Shown: positions 7,364-15,575, numbered from the stretch's first letter. The stretch is 39,646 nt of DNA from Mycobacterium angelicum (GCF_002086155.1 NZ_MVHE01000052.1:1-39646); one strand, 5' to 3'. A program made the numbers and translations. The notes: a model not told the origin generated them from the sequence alone.

Positions 7364-7832
7364 ATGAAGATCACCGTGTTCGGCGCCACCGGCGGTGTCG
7401 GCAGACACGTTGTGGCGCAGGCGCTGCAGCGCGGCCACGCCGTAACAGCAGGGGTTCGCGATGTCGGCCGATTGCGCGTCAGCGGGGCCGCGCGGACCGT
7501 GCAGACCGCTCCGGGACTAGAAAGGCCCCACCTCCTATTGCCGGCGCTGCGCGGATGCGACGCGGTGTTGTCGGCGGTGGGGCCGCACGGCCGCAAAGAC
7601 ACCGCGGTGGCGGGCCCAGATGGAGGCCGACCTACGCCGCAGTCGCATTGCCTGGACCGTGGTGCGGCCACCCGGGCTTACCGACGCACCGCTCACCGGC
7701 GCCTATCGAACGGCCCCGGGCGCCGATGTTGTCCGCGGCTCGGCGATATCTCGCGCCGATGTCGCTCACGCGATGCTCACCGTCGTGGAGCAAGCCGAAA
7801 CGGTCCGCCAAGCCATCGGTGTCGCCTACTAG
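7364..7832 (+). pseudogene. NAD(P)-binding (NmrA-like) oxidoreductase, deletion plus frameshift
   Basis: The first half reads MKITVFGATGGVGRHVVAQA, an intact Rossmann GxxGxxG nucleotide-binding start, and continues to R-G-C-D-A-V-L-S-A-V-G-P-H-G-R-K-D-T-A-V near 7608. The family sequence then resumes in another frame from about 7614: Q-M-E-A-D-L-R-R-S, then W-T-V-V-R-P-P-G-L-T-D-A-P, ending SRADVAHAMLTVVEQAETV and a stop at 7832. The jump skips the segment with the VVVSS strand and active-site region, about 55-65 residues. So one gene has lost a central piece and its frame. The original frame runs on to 7852 as nonsense. It lies just upstream of the DoxX gene and was probably co-transcribed with it. 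Confidence 0.75.
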
Positions 7833-7848
7833 CAGAACGGAACCTGTC

Positions 7849-8244
7849 ATGACCACCGCAACTCTGACCGTCACCCTGATTGCCATTGCGGCCAACGGAT
7901 TTTCCGGCGTGGCCGCTCTGCTTCACTTGCGGGCGATACTGCCTGGCATGGCCCGTGCCGGTGTCCCGGAATCATGGCTGACCTTTCCCATCGGCACGCT
8001 GAAGACGGCCGGAGCGATCGGGCTGGCGGCCGGTTTGGCCGGGCTACGGCCGGTCGGCGTCGCGGCGGCGATAGGGCTCGTGCTGTTCTTCGTGTGTGCC
8101 GTCTACACGCACGTGCTCGCCCACGACTACACGGCGCAATTTGCCCTCGCCATTGGCTTCTTGACGCTCAACACGACAACACTGGCGCTGCTGCTCACCC
8201 ACTGGGTCGGCGACCATGCAGCAGCTTTCACGAACTTAGGGTGA
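7849..8244 (+). CDS. DoxX-like membrane protein
   Basis: A 131-residue, four-helix membrane protein of the DoxX/DoxX-like family. Hydrophobic segments are at about 5-25, 45-65, 68-90 and 98-118. The A-N-G-F-S-G-V-A-A-L-L-H start and the K-T-A-G-A-I-G-L-A-A-G-L motif of helix 2 are typical. DoxX-like proteins are linked to quinone or thiol redox systems, but a specific reaction cannot be assigned. The ATG at 7849 lies 17 bp after the stop of the decayed oxidoreductase. Small DoxX genes often sit beside NmrA-type oxidoreductases and TetR regulators, which fits this context. Confidence 0.8.
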   Translation: MTTATLTVTLIAIAANGFSGVAALLHLRAILPGMARAGVPESWLTFPIGTLKTAGAIGLAAGLAGLRPVGVAAAIGLVLFFVCAVYTHVLAHDYTAQFALAIGFLTLNTTTLALLLTHWVGDHAAAFTNLG

Positions 8245-8268
8245 GCATCCTCTTGCGTGCGCGCGGGT

Positions 8269-8288
8269 TATGTATAGCATCATACATA
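8269..8288. promoter_or_regulatory. Palindrome at the start of the Rv0196-type TetR gene (candidate autoregulatory operator)
   Basis: Perfect 7-bp arms TATGTAT (8269-8275) and ATACATA (8282-8288) around six bases, the last base being the A of the start codon. A TetR dimer bound here would block both the -10 region and the start. The A+T-rich site stands out in GC-rich surroundings. Confidence 0.6.
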
Positions 8289-8884
8289 TGCCGACCCCAC
8301 GCGAACGAATGGTGATCTCGGCCGCGCTGCTGATCAGGGAGCGCGGCGCGCACGCCACGGCGATCTCAGACGTGCTGGAGCACAGTGGGGCGCCGCGCGG
8401 GTCGGCCTACCACTACTTCCCCGGCGGTCGTACCCAGCTGCTGACCGAGGCGGTCGACCTGGCCGGCGAACATGTCGCCGCCATCATCGAACAGGCCTCC
8501 GGAAGCCTTGAGCTGCTCGACATCCTGCACGAGAAGTACCGTAAACAATTGCAGGGCAGTGACTTTCGTGCTGGCTGTCCCATTGCGGCGGTATCCGTTG
8601 AGGCGGGGGAGCCGGCCGACCGGGAGCGGATGGCCCCGGTGGTCGAGCGTGCGGCCGCCGTATTCGACCGCTGGTGCGACCTGCTCGCCCAGCGTTTCGT
8701 CGCCGACGGCATCGCGCCCGACCAGGCCGGCGAATTGGCGGTACTGGCCACCTCGACGCTGGAAGGCGCCCTGATACTGGCCCGGGTCCGGCGCGACCTG
8801 AGGCCCCTTGATGCCATGCGCAACCAGCTGCGCAACCTGCTGCTGGCTCAACTGCCGGAAGGGACCCGCGATGACCACCACTGA
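8288..8884 (+). CDS. TetR family regulator (Rv0196-type)
   Basis: A 198-residue repressor colinear with Rv0196. The N-terminal HTH domain is TAISDVLEHSGAPRGSAYHYF (about 22-42), with the characteristic SAYHYFPGGRTQLL that marks the TetR_C_16/LmrA-like group. The C-terminal ligand domain includes F-R-A-G-C-P-I-A-A-V-S-V-E. The ATG at 8288 is chosen over 8270 because it matches the family and the palindrome overlaps it. The 3' end overlaps the molybdopterin oxidoreductase start by 14 bp, so the two are translationally coupled and the regulator most likely controls that operon. Confidence 0.93.
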   Translation: MPTPRERMVISAALLIRERGAHATAISDVLEHSGAPRGSAYHYFPGGRTQLLTEAVDLAGEHVAAIIEQASGSLELLDILHEKYRKQLQGSDFRAGCPIAAVSVEAGEPADRERMAPVVERAAAVFDRWCDLLAQRFVADGIAPDQAGELAVLATSTLEGALILARVRRDLRPLDAMRNQLRNLLLAQLPEGTRDDHH

Positions 8885-11099
8885 ATGGCAGCACACGGCC
8901 TGCATCCTGTGCGAATGCAACTGCGGCATCGTGGTGCAGGTGGAGGATCGCCGGCTGGCCCGCATCCGCGGCGACAAGGAACATCCCGGATCGCAGGGCT
9001 ATACCTGCAATAAGGCCTTGCGGCTGGACCACTATCAGAACAACCGCGCCCGGTTGACCTCGCCGATGCGCCGCCGCCCGGACGGGACCTACGAGGAGAT
9101 CGACTGGGACACCGCGATTGTCGAGATCGCCGAAGGATTCAAGCGCATCCGCGACGTCTACGGCGGCGACAAGATCTTCTACTACGGCGGCGGCGGGCAG
9201 GGCAACCATCTGGGCGGCGCCTACAGCGGCGCATTCCTGAAGGCCCTGGGCGCACGGTACCGGTCAAATGCATTGGCGCAGGAGAAAACCGGAGAAGCAT
9301 GGGTGGACGCGCAGCTCTACGGCGGCCACACCCGTGGCGAGTTCGAGCACGCCGAAGTGTCGGTATTCGTCGGCAAGAATCCGTGGATGTCGCAGAGCTT
9401 CCCGCGGGCCAGGGTGGTGCTCAACGGGATAGCCAAGGATCCGGCGCGGTCGATGATCGTCATCGATCCCGTCGTCACCGACACCGCGAAGATGGCCGAC
9501 TTCCACCTGCGCGCGCGGCCTGGCACCGACGCCTGGTGCCTGGCGGCCCTGGCCGCCGTGCTGGTCCAGGAAAACCTTTGTGACGAAGCATTTCTCGCTG
9601 AAAACGTGCGCGGCGCCGAGGCCGTGCGCGAGGTGCTGCGCGAAGTCCCGATCGCCGACTACGCGCAACGGTGCGGCGTGGACGAGGAGTTGTTGCGTGC
9701 GGCGGCGCGGCGCATCGGTGCGGCTGACAGCGTCTCGGTGTTCGAAGACCTCGGCGTTCAGCAAGGACCCAACAGCACGCTGTGCTCCTATCTCAACAAG
9801 ATGCTGTGGATCCTCACCGGCAACTTCGCGAAAAAGGGTGGCCAGCACCTGCATTCGTCGTTAGCACCGCTGTTCAGTACGGTCTCGGGCCGCACTCCGG
9901 TCACCGGCGCGCCCATCATCGCGGGGTTGATCCCGGCCAATGCCGTCCCCGAGGAGATCCTGACCGACCATCCGGACCGATTCCGGGCGATGATCGTCGA
10001 AAGTGGCAACCCCGCGCACTCGCTGGCCGATTCGGCCGCTTGCCGCAAGGCTTTTCAGTCGCTGGAGTTGATGGTGGTCGTCGACGTCGCGATGACCGAG
10101 ACGGCCCGGCTGGCCCACTACGTACTGCCGGCCGCCTCGCAGTTCGAGAAGCCGGAAGCCACCTTCTTCAATTTCGAGTTCCCGCACAACGGTTTTCAGT
10201 TACGTCGGCCGTTGCTCGAACCGCTGCCGGGAACCTTGCCCGAGCCGGAGATCTGGGCGCGGTTGGTGCGCGCGCTCGGTGTGGTCACCGATGCCGATCT
10301 GCGTCCGCTGCGCGAAGCGGCCGAGCAAGGCCGCGAGGCGTACACGGCGGCTTTCCTAGGCGAAATGGGGTCGAACCCCACGGTGGCCAAGCTGCTGCCC
10401 TACGTGCTCTACGAAACGCTGGGTCCGACGCTGCCGGACGGACTGGCCGGCGCGGCCGCGCTGTGGGGGCTGGCTCAGAAGACGGCGATGACCTACCCGG
10501 AGGCCGTCCGGCGGGCCGGCCACGCCGACGGCAACGCACTGTTCGACGCGATCCTCAACAGTCCGTCGGGGGTGACGTTCACCGTCCACAACTACGCGGA
10601 CGACTTCGCGCTGATCAGCCACTCCGATCGCAAGATCGCACTGGAAATCCCCGACATGCTGGACGACATCCGGGCGCTGCGATCCGAGCCCCAGCAGCTG
10701 ACCACTGCCGAAATGCCGATCGTGTTGTCAGTGGGTGAACGCCGCGCCTACACCGCCAATGACATCTTCCGGGACCCGTCCTGGCGCAAGCGCGACGCCG
10801 ACGGGGCGCTGCGGGTCAGCGTCGAAGACGCCCAGACCCTCGGGCTCGTCGACGGCGGCCGGGCCCGCATCACCACCGCGGCCGGCAGCGCGGAGGCGAC
10901 CGTCGAGATCAACGAGACGATGCTGGCCGGACATGCCGCCCTGCCCAACGGTTTTGGGCTCGACTACGTTGCCGAGGACGGTCGCACCGTAATTCCGGGC
11001 GTGGCGCCCAACGCGCTGACCTCTACCGAATGGCGCGACCCCTACGCCGGCACGCCATGGCACAAGCACGTGCCGGCCCATATCGAGGCTTGCGCCTAG
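8871..11099 (+). CDS. Molybdopterin-dependent oxidoreductase (Rv0197-type)
   Basis: A 742-residue enzyme of the DMSO-reductase/formate dehydrogenase superfamily. A 4Fe-4S site is formed by Cys11, Cys14, Cys18 and Cys46 (C-I-L-C-E-C-N-C-G, then Y-T-C-N-K-A). The molybdopterin domain follows (R-L-T-S-P-M-R-R, E-I-D-W-D-T-A, V-E-S-G-N-P-A-H-S). The C-terminal MopB-like dinucleotide-binding barrel runs from PIVLSVGERRAYTANDI onward. There is no Tat signal, so it should be cytosolic. In the region where Nap and Fdh carry a metal-ligating Cys or Sec I see no Cys (A-L-A-Q-E-K-T-G-E-A-W), so the metal ligand is unclear. The substrate is unknown. It is the second gene of the TetR operon. Confidence 0.9.
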   Translation: MTTTEWQHTACILCECNCGIVVQVEDRRLARIRGDKEHPGSQGYTCNKALRLDHYQNNRARLTSPMRRRPDGTYEEIDWDTAIVEIAEGFKRIRDVYGGDKIFYYGGGGQGNHLGGAYSGAFLKALGARYRSNALAQEKTGEAWVDAQLYGGHTRGEFEHAEVSVFVGKNPWMSQSFPRARVVLNGIAKDPARSMIVIDPVVTDTAKMADFHLRARPGTDAWCLAALAAVLVQENLCDEAFLAENVRGAEAVREVLREVPIADYAQRCGVDEELLRAAARRIGAADSVSVFEDLGVQQGPNSTLCSYLNKMLWILTGNFAKKGGQHLHSSLAPLFSTVSGRTPVTGAPIIAGLIPANAVPEEILTDHPDRFRAMIVESGNPAHSLADSAACRKAFQSLELMVVVDVAMTETARLAHYVLPAASQFEKPEATFFNFEFPHNGFQLRRPLLEPLPGTLPEPEIWARLVRALGVVTDADLRPLREAAEQGREAYTAAFLGEMGSNPTVAKLLPYVLYETLGPTLPDGLAGAAALWGLAQKTAMTYPEAVRRAGHADGNALFDAILNSPSGVTFTVHNYADDFALISHSDRKIALEIPDMLDDIRALRSEPQQLTTAEMPIVLSVGERRAYTANDIFRDPSWRKRDADGALRVSVEDAQTLGLVDGGRARITTAAGSAEATVEINETMLAGHAALPNGFGLDYVAEDGRTVIPGVAPNALTSTEWRDPYAGTPWHKHVPAHIEACA

Positions 11100-11315
11100 C
11101 GCAAGCGATTATTCGGAAACTACTACTAGACACCGGCCCGCGAATTTCCTAGCGTCGCGTGATGTGCACGTTGGCCGTTTCCACAACCGCGAATTGCTGA
11201 TTCTCCCATGCCGTCCACCTACCAGCCCCTGATAAATTCCTCAACCATGCCGGCGCCGAAGCCGGTTACAGCAGGCTTGTGGCCTCAAATACGAGCATGG
11301 CAGGAAGCCACATCG
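11100..11315. other. Gap without a recognised gene
   Basis: Between the oxidoreductase stop and the P450-like fragment I see no convincing coding sequence, strong hairpin or repeat. Base composition is somewhat lower in GC than the neighbours, consistent with eroded or intergenic DNA. Confidence 0.5.
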
Positions 11316-11435
11316 ATGAGTGCGAAGACGAGGGACGAAGCGGCCGAGGTATTGGCGGACCCGCTGGCATATACCGACCGGCCGCGGCTAAACGCCGCGC
11401 TACAACATCTGCCGATTCGTTTTTCACCCAGATGA
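11316..11435 (+). pseudogene. Probable N-terminal remnant of a cytochrome P450
   Basis: From the ATG at 11316 the frame reads MSAKTRDEAAEVLADPLAY then T-D-R-P-R-L-N-A-A-L-Q-H-L, which resembles the N-terminus of mycobacterial P450s (a 'VLADPxAYxDExRLHxALxxLR' opening). The similarity stops after about 33 residues and the frame ends six codons later. No heme-binding Cys loop or I-helix motif exists nearby. It looks like the stub left by a deletion that brought the methyltransferase gene close. The assignment rests on recalled family sequence and could be wrong. Confidence 0.4.
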
Positions 11436-12163
11436 CCGCAGACGATCGCTCTTCCTGGTCGCTGTTGATGGAACTGCGCAATATCCCGGCGACCGGCCAG
11501 ATCGGCGACGGGCGCGAAGCGGCGGCCGTCGACTACGTACTCGAGCACGCTCGCGCCGGCGACGTCGACGATGCGCTGGCGGCTCTCGACAAGTTCGCTT
11601 ACGAGAAGGCGCTTTTGATCAACGTCGGCGATCAGAAGGGGCCGCTGCTCGATGCCGCGGTGCGGCGCGCCGACCCGGCACTGGCGCTCGAATTGGGAAC
11701 CTACTGTGGATACGGCGCGCTGCGGATCGCTCGAACCGCGCCCACGGCCAAGGTGTATTCCATCGAGTTCGCCGAAGCGAACGCCGCCAACGCCAGACGG
11801 ATCTGGGCACACGCCGGCGTCGCCGACCGGGTGACGTGTGTGGTGGGCACCATCGGCGACGGCGGCCGCACCCTCGACACACTGGCCAACGAATACGGAT
11901 TCGGTTGCGGCAAGCTCGATTTCGTGTTCATCGACCACGACAAAGAAGCCTATTTGGCCGACCTGCAGCACCTCTTGGACCGCGACTGGCTGCACCCGGG
12001 CTCGATCGTGGTTGCGGACAACGTCATGTGGCCCGGCTCGCCCCTTTACCGCGCATACATGAGCGGGCAACAAGGCATCCTATGGAACACCGTCGAGCAT
12101 GAGGCGCGGGTGGAATACCAAGCGCTACCCGACCTGGTGCTGGAGTCGGAGTACCTGGGCTAG
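11432..12163 (+). CDS. Catechol O-methyltransferase-like SAM-dependent methyltransferase
   Basis: A 243-residue class I methyltransferase that resembles animal catechol O-methyltransferase more than the usual bacterial O-methyltransferase_3 family. Visible COMT features are K-F-A-Y-E-K-A-L-L-I-N-V-G-D-Q-K-G-P-L-L-D near the N-terminus, the SAM motif L-E-L-G-T-Y-C-G-Y-G-A-L-R-I-A, S-I-E-F for the ribose-binding acid, L-D-F-V-F-I-D-H-D-K-E-A-Y with the metal-binding Asp, and V-A-D-N-V-M-W-P-G-S-P. It would methylate a catechol or related diol in a Mg2+-dependent way; the true substrate is unknown. The ATG at 11432 is used; an ATG at 11468 is also possible. Its stop overlaps the convergent zmp1 stop by four bases. 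Confidence 0.85.
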   Translation: MTADDRSSWSLLMELRNIPATGQIGDGREAAAVDYVLEHARAGDVDDALAALDKFAYEKALLINVGDQKGPLLDAAVRRADPALALELGTYCGYGALRIARTAPTAKVYSIEFAEANAANARRIWAHAGVADRVTCVVGTIGDGGRTLDTLANEYGFGCGKLDFVFIDHDKEAYLADLQHLLDRDWLHPGSIVVADNVMWPGSPLYRAYMSGQQGILWNTVEHEARVEYQALPDLVLESEYLG

Positions 12164-14145
12164 TTCCAGATTCGGACGCGGCGTTGCGGTTCGAGGAACA
12201 GCGCGTCGTCCTCGCTGACGTCGAACGCCTCGTAGAACGCGTCGACGTTGCGGATGACGCCGTTGCACCGGAATTCCGGCGGTGAGTGCGGGTCCACCGC
12301 CAATCGCCGGATCGCCTCAGCGTCACGGGATTTCGTCCGCCACACCTGGGCCCAGCCGAAGAACACGCGCTGCACCCCGGTCAGGCCGTCGATGACCGGA
12401 GCGGGCTCGCCGTTGCGCGACAGCTGGTAGGCCAGCAACGCGATGGACAGCCCACCCAGGTCGCCGATGTTCTCGCCGACGGTGAACGCGCCATTGACAT
12501 GGTGGCCGCCGTCGAGGGCGCGCGGGGTGTATGTCTCGTACTGCTCGATCAGCGCTTTGGTGCGGGCGCCGAATTCGGTGCGGTCGTCGTCGGTCCACCA
12601 GTCGACCAGATTGCCGTCGCCGTCGTATTTGGCGCCCTGGTCGTCGAAGCCGTGCCCGATCTCGTGTCCGATCACCGCGCCGATGCCGCCGTAGTTGGCG
12701 GCGTCGTCGGCCTCAGCGTCGAAGAACGGCGGCTGCAGAATCGCTGCGGGAAAGACGATTTCGTTCATGCCTGGGTTGTAGTAGGCGTTGACGGTTTGCG
12801 GGGTCATGAACCATTCGTCGCGGTCGACGGGGCCACCCAGCTTGGCCAGCTCGCGGTCGTGATTGACCGCATAGCCGCGCTGGAAGTTGCCGTATAGGTC
12901 GTCGCGGTCGATCACCAGCTTCGAGTAGTCCCGCCAGCTGACCGGATAGCCCACCTTGGCGGTGAACTTCTCCAGCTTGGTCAGCGCGCGTTGCCGGGTC
13001 TGCGGGGTCATCCAGTCCAGCTCGTTGATGCTGATCCGGTAGGCCTCCTGCAGGTTTGCCACCAGGGCGTCGATGCGGGCTTTGGCGCCCGGCGGGAAAT
13101 GCCTTTGCACATAAAGCTTTCCGACCGCGTCGCCCATCAGGCTTTCCACCAGCGCCACCGCCCGCTTCCAGCGGTCGCGGATCTGCTCGGCGCCGGTCAA
13201 CTGCCGGCCGTAGAAGTCGAAGTCGGCGGCGACGAGGTCGTCGGTCAGCCAGGGTGCGCGGGCCCGGATCAACCGCCAGCGCGCCCAGCGCTTCCAGTCT
13301 TCGAGATCTTCGCCGGCCCACAACTCTGCGAAGGTGGTGAGGTAACCAGGTTGGCGCACAACCAATTCCGAGACCGCCTCGGGCGTGCTGCCCAGTGCGT
13401 TCACCCAGGCGGACCAGTCGAAGCCCGCTCCCTCGGTCTGCAGCTGCGCGAACGTCCGCAGGTTGTAGGTGAGCTCGGCGTCGCGGCGCTTGACCACATC
13501 CCAGTGTGCCGCAGCCAGTTTGGTCTCCAGCGCCACAATGCGGGCGGCCGTGTCGGCGTGTTCGGCGGGATCACCCCCCAGCACCAGGCCGAACATCCGG
13601 GCGATATGTCCGGGATAGGCGGCCAGCAGCTCGGCGTGCTGAGCTTCGCGGTAGTAGGACTCGTCGGGCAATCCGATGCCCGATTGCGAGAAGTACACAA
13701 GGTATCGGGTCGAGTCTTTGGAATCGGTATCGACGTAGAGTCCGATGCCACCGCCCACCCCGGTGCGTTGCAGGGCGCCGACGGTTGCGGCCAGCTCGGC
13801 CCGGTCGGCGGCGGCATCGATGGTGGCCAACTCGTCGAGCAGCGGCTGCACGCCGCGGCGCTCGACGGTTTCCTCGTCGAGGAAGCTGGCGTAGAGGTCG
13901 CCGATGCGCTGCTCGTCGGTGCCTTGCCGGGCGCCGGACTGGCTCGCTTCGGTGATCAGGTCGCGCACCTGCTCCTCGGCCCGGTCGAACAAAACCCGGA
14001 AGGCGCCGTCGGTGGCACGGTCGGCGGGGATTTCGTATTCGGTCAGCCAGCGGCCGTTCACGTGGCCGAACAAGTCGTCTTGGGGGCGGGCGTCGCGGTC
14101 GACATAGGTCAGCTCGATGCCCGAGCGGATGGCCTCTACAGTCAC
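12160..14145 (-). CDS. zmp1: Zinc metalloprotease Zmp1 (M13/neprilysin family)
   Basis: A 661-residue peptidase colinear with Rv0198c (663 aa), in M. tuberculosis implicated in blocking inflammasome activation and phagosome maturation. The zinc site is intact: H494-E495-I-G-H498 with the third ligand Glu558 in G-E-N-I-G-D. The substrate-binding N-A-Y-Y-N motif and the C-terminal C-N-G-V-I-R-N segment of M13 peptidases are present. There is no signal peptide, as in M. tuberculosis, where export is by an unclear route. The GTG at 14145 is chosen; it follows a good AAGGA ribosome site and aligns with the family, whereas the further upstream frame runs antisense through omamA. It is divergent from omamA by 43 bp. 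Confidence 0.96.
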   Translation of the reverse strand: MTVEAIRSGIELTYVDRDARPQDDLFGHVNGRWLTEYEIPADRATDGAFRVLFDRAEEQVRDLITEASQSGARQGTDEQRIGDLYASFLDEETVERRGVQPLLDELATIDAAADRAELAATVGALQRTGVGGGIGLYVDTDSKDSTRYLVYFSQSGIGLPDESYYREAQHAELLAAYPGHIARMFGLVLGGDPAEHADTAARIVALETKLAAAHWDVVKRRDAELTYNLRTFAQLQTEGAGFDWSAWVNALGSTPEAVSELVVRQPGYLTTFAELWAGEDLEDWKRWARWRLIRARAPWLTDDLVAADFDFYGRQLTGAEQIRDRWKRAVALVESLMGDAVGKLYVQRHFPPGAKARIDALVANLQEAYRISINELDWMTPQTRQRALTKLEKFTAKVGYPVSWRDYSKLVIDRDDLYGNFQRGYAVNHDRELAKLGGPVDRDEWFMTPQTVNAYYNPGMNEIVFPAAILQPPFFDAEADDAANYGGIGAVIGHEIGHGFDDQGAKYDGDGNLVDWWTDDDRTEFGARTKALIEQYETYTPRALDGGHHVNGAFTVGENIGDLGGLSIALLAYQLSRNGEPAPVIDGLTGVQRVFFGWAQVWRTKSRDAEAIRRLAVDPHSPPEFRCNGVIRNVDAFYEAFDVSEDDALFLEPQRRVRIWN

Positions 14146-14188
14146 CCCGCCATCCTTCCATCTCGTTTCGGGTGCAACGATCGGGGCC

Positions 14189-14830
14189 ATGCCTGACCTG
14201 GACGAAACCGAGCCGGACACCGACGCGGCCGACGACGAAGCGGACTCAGACGACGACTTAGACGAGAGCGCGGCGGGCGGCATGTTCTCCAGTTACGGCA
14301 TCGCCTCGACCGTGCTGGGCCTGGTGTCGGTCGCCGCGATCGTGCTGGCGGTGTTCATCTGGAACGCGCACCGCGACGCCACCGGCGAACGCGCCTACCT
14401 GACCCGCGTCATCGCGGCCGCCGCCGCCTGGACGGATGTGCTGATCAACATGAACGCCGGCAACGTCGACACCAGCCTGCAGCGCCTGCACGACGGGACG
14501 GTCGGCCAACTCAACACCGACTTCGACGCCGCGGTACAGCCTTACCGGCAGGTGGTGGAGAAATTGCAGACGCACAGCACCGGCCGCATCGACGCGGTGG
14601 CCGTCGAAACAGTGCACCACGACCTGGACACCCAGCCCGGCGCTTCGCGGCCCGTCGTCACGACGAAACTGCCCGCGTTCGCGACCCGGACCGACTCGGT
14701 GATGGTGGTGGCCACATCGGTCGCCGAGAACGCCGGCGCCAAACCCCAGACCGTGCATTGGAGCCTGCGACTCGACGTGTCCAACGTGGACGGCAAGCTG
14801 ATGATCTCCCAGCTGGAGACCATCCGATGA
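14189..14830 (+). CDS. omamA: Orphaned Mce-associated membrane protein OmamA (Rv0199-type)
   Basis: A 213-residue protein with a very acidic cytoplasmic N-terminus (about 1-30, rich in Asp/Glu), one transmembrane helix (about 37-57, STVLGLVSVAAIVLAVFIW), and an extracytoplasmic alpha/beta domain typical of Mce-associated membrane proteins. In M. tuberculosis and M. smegmatis OmamA stabilises Mce lipid-importer complexes and is needed for cholesterol uptake. The ATG at 14189 gives the family start M-P-D-L-D. Its stop overlaps the ATG of the next gene (ATGA), so OmamA and OmamB are translationally coupled. Confidence 0.88.
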   Translation: MPDLDETEPDTDAADDEADSDDDLDESAAGGMFSSYGIASTVLGLVSVAAIVLAVFIWNAHRDATGERAYLTRVIAAAAAWTDVLINMNAGNVDTSLQRLHDGTVGQLNTDFDAAVQPYRQVVEKLQTHSTGRIDAVAVETVHHDLDTQPGASRPVVTTKLPAFATRTDSVMVVATSVAENAGAKPQTVHWSLRLDVSNVDGKLMISQLETIR

Positions 14831-15516
14831 GGAACGCGTGGCGGCTTGCGGCCTTCGACATCGCGGCCCCGCTGGCCGCGATCGCCGCGCTGGTGGCGAT
14901 CGGACTCGTCCTCGAGTGGCCGTGGTGGTGGGTTTCGGCGTGCTCGGTGCTGGTGCTGCTGATCGTCGAGGGCATGGCCATCAACTTCTGGCTGTTCCGC
15001 CGCGATGCGGTGACCATCGGCACCGACGACGACGCGCCCGCGCTGCGGCTGGCCGTGGTGTTCCTGTGCACGGCGGCGCTGGCGGCGGCGGTGCTCACCG
15101 GCTACAACCACTGGACGACGCCGGACGAGGACTTCAAGCGTGACTCCCGCACCGTCGTGCAGGTCGCTTCGGGGATGGCCGAGGCGGTGGCGTCGTTCTC
15201 GCCGACCGCACCCAACGCCTCCGTCGACAAGGCCGCGGCGATGATGGTGCCCGAACGTGCCGATGCGTTCAAGGAGCAATACACCAAGTCCAGCGCCGAC
15301 CTGGCCCAGCGCAAGGTAACCGCGCAGGCCGCGACGCTGTCGGCCGGGGTAGAGGCGCTGGGTCCGTCGGCGGCCAGTGTGGCGGTCATCCTGCGGGTAA
15401 CCCAGAACGTGCCCGGCCAGCCGAGCAGTCAGGCGGCGCCGGCGGTTCGGGTGGCGCTGACCAAGCGCGGCAACGACTGGCTGGTGCTGGACGTGGCGCC
15501 GATCAGCGCGCGCTAG
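14827..15516 (+). CDS. omamB: Orphaned Mce-associated membrane protein OmamB (Rv0200-type)
   Basis: A 229-residue partner of OmamA. Hydrophobic segments are at about 10-31, 34-52 and 77-97, followed by a roughly 130-residue extracytoplasmic domain (from T-P-D-E-D-F-K-R-D-S-R-T-V-V) with the Mce-associated fold pattern of paired helices and a terminal sheet (W-L-V-L-D-V-A-P-I). The ATG overlaps the omamA stop by four bases. It probably works in the same Mce-stabilising role; direct evidence for this gene is thinner than for OmamA, and the name is from memory. A GC-rich hairpin follows the stop. Confidence 0.82.
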   Translation: MRNAWRLAAFDIAAPLAAIAALVAIGLVLEWPWWWVSACSVLVLLIVEGMAINFWLFRRDAVTIGTDDDAPALRLAVVFLCTAALAAAVLTGYNHWTTPDEDFKRDSRTVVQVASGMAEAVASFSPTAPNASVDKAAAMMVPERADAFKEQYTKSSADLAQRKVTAQAATLSAGVEALGPSAASVAVILRVTQNVPGQPSSQAAPAVRVALTKRGNDWLVLDVAPISAR

Positions 15517-15523
15517 CGACGAT

Positions 15524-15540
15524 GCGGGCCGCCGGCCCGC
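15524..15540. terminator. Bidirectional hairpin between omamB and the Rv0201c-type gene
   Basis: Perfect stem GCGGGCC-GCC-GGCCCGC eight bases after the omamB stop, between convergent genes. No T tract, as usual in mycobacteria. It could end transcription from both sides. Confidence 0.6.
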
Positions 15541-15575
15541 TGAGGAGCTGCGCCATCAGGTCCCGCTAGCGGCGT

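Noticed and set aside
12991..14196. 401-codon open frame opposite zmp1
   Set aside because: No recognisable domain, wholly contained in zmp1.
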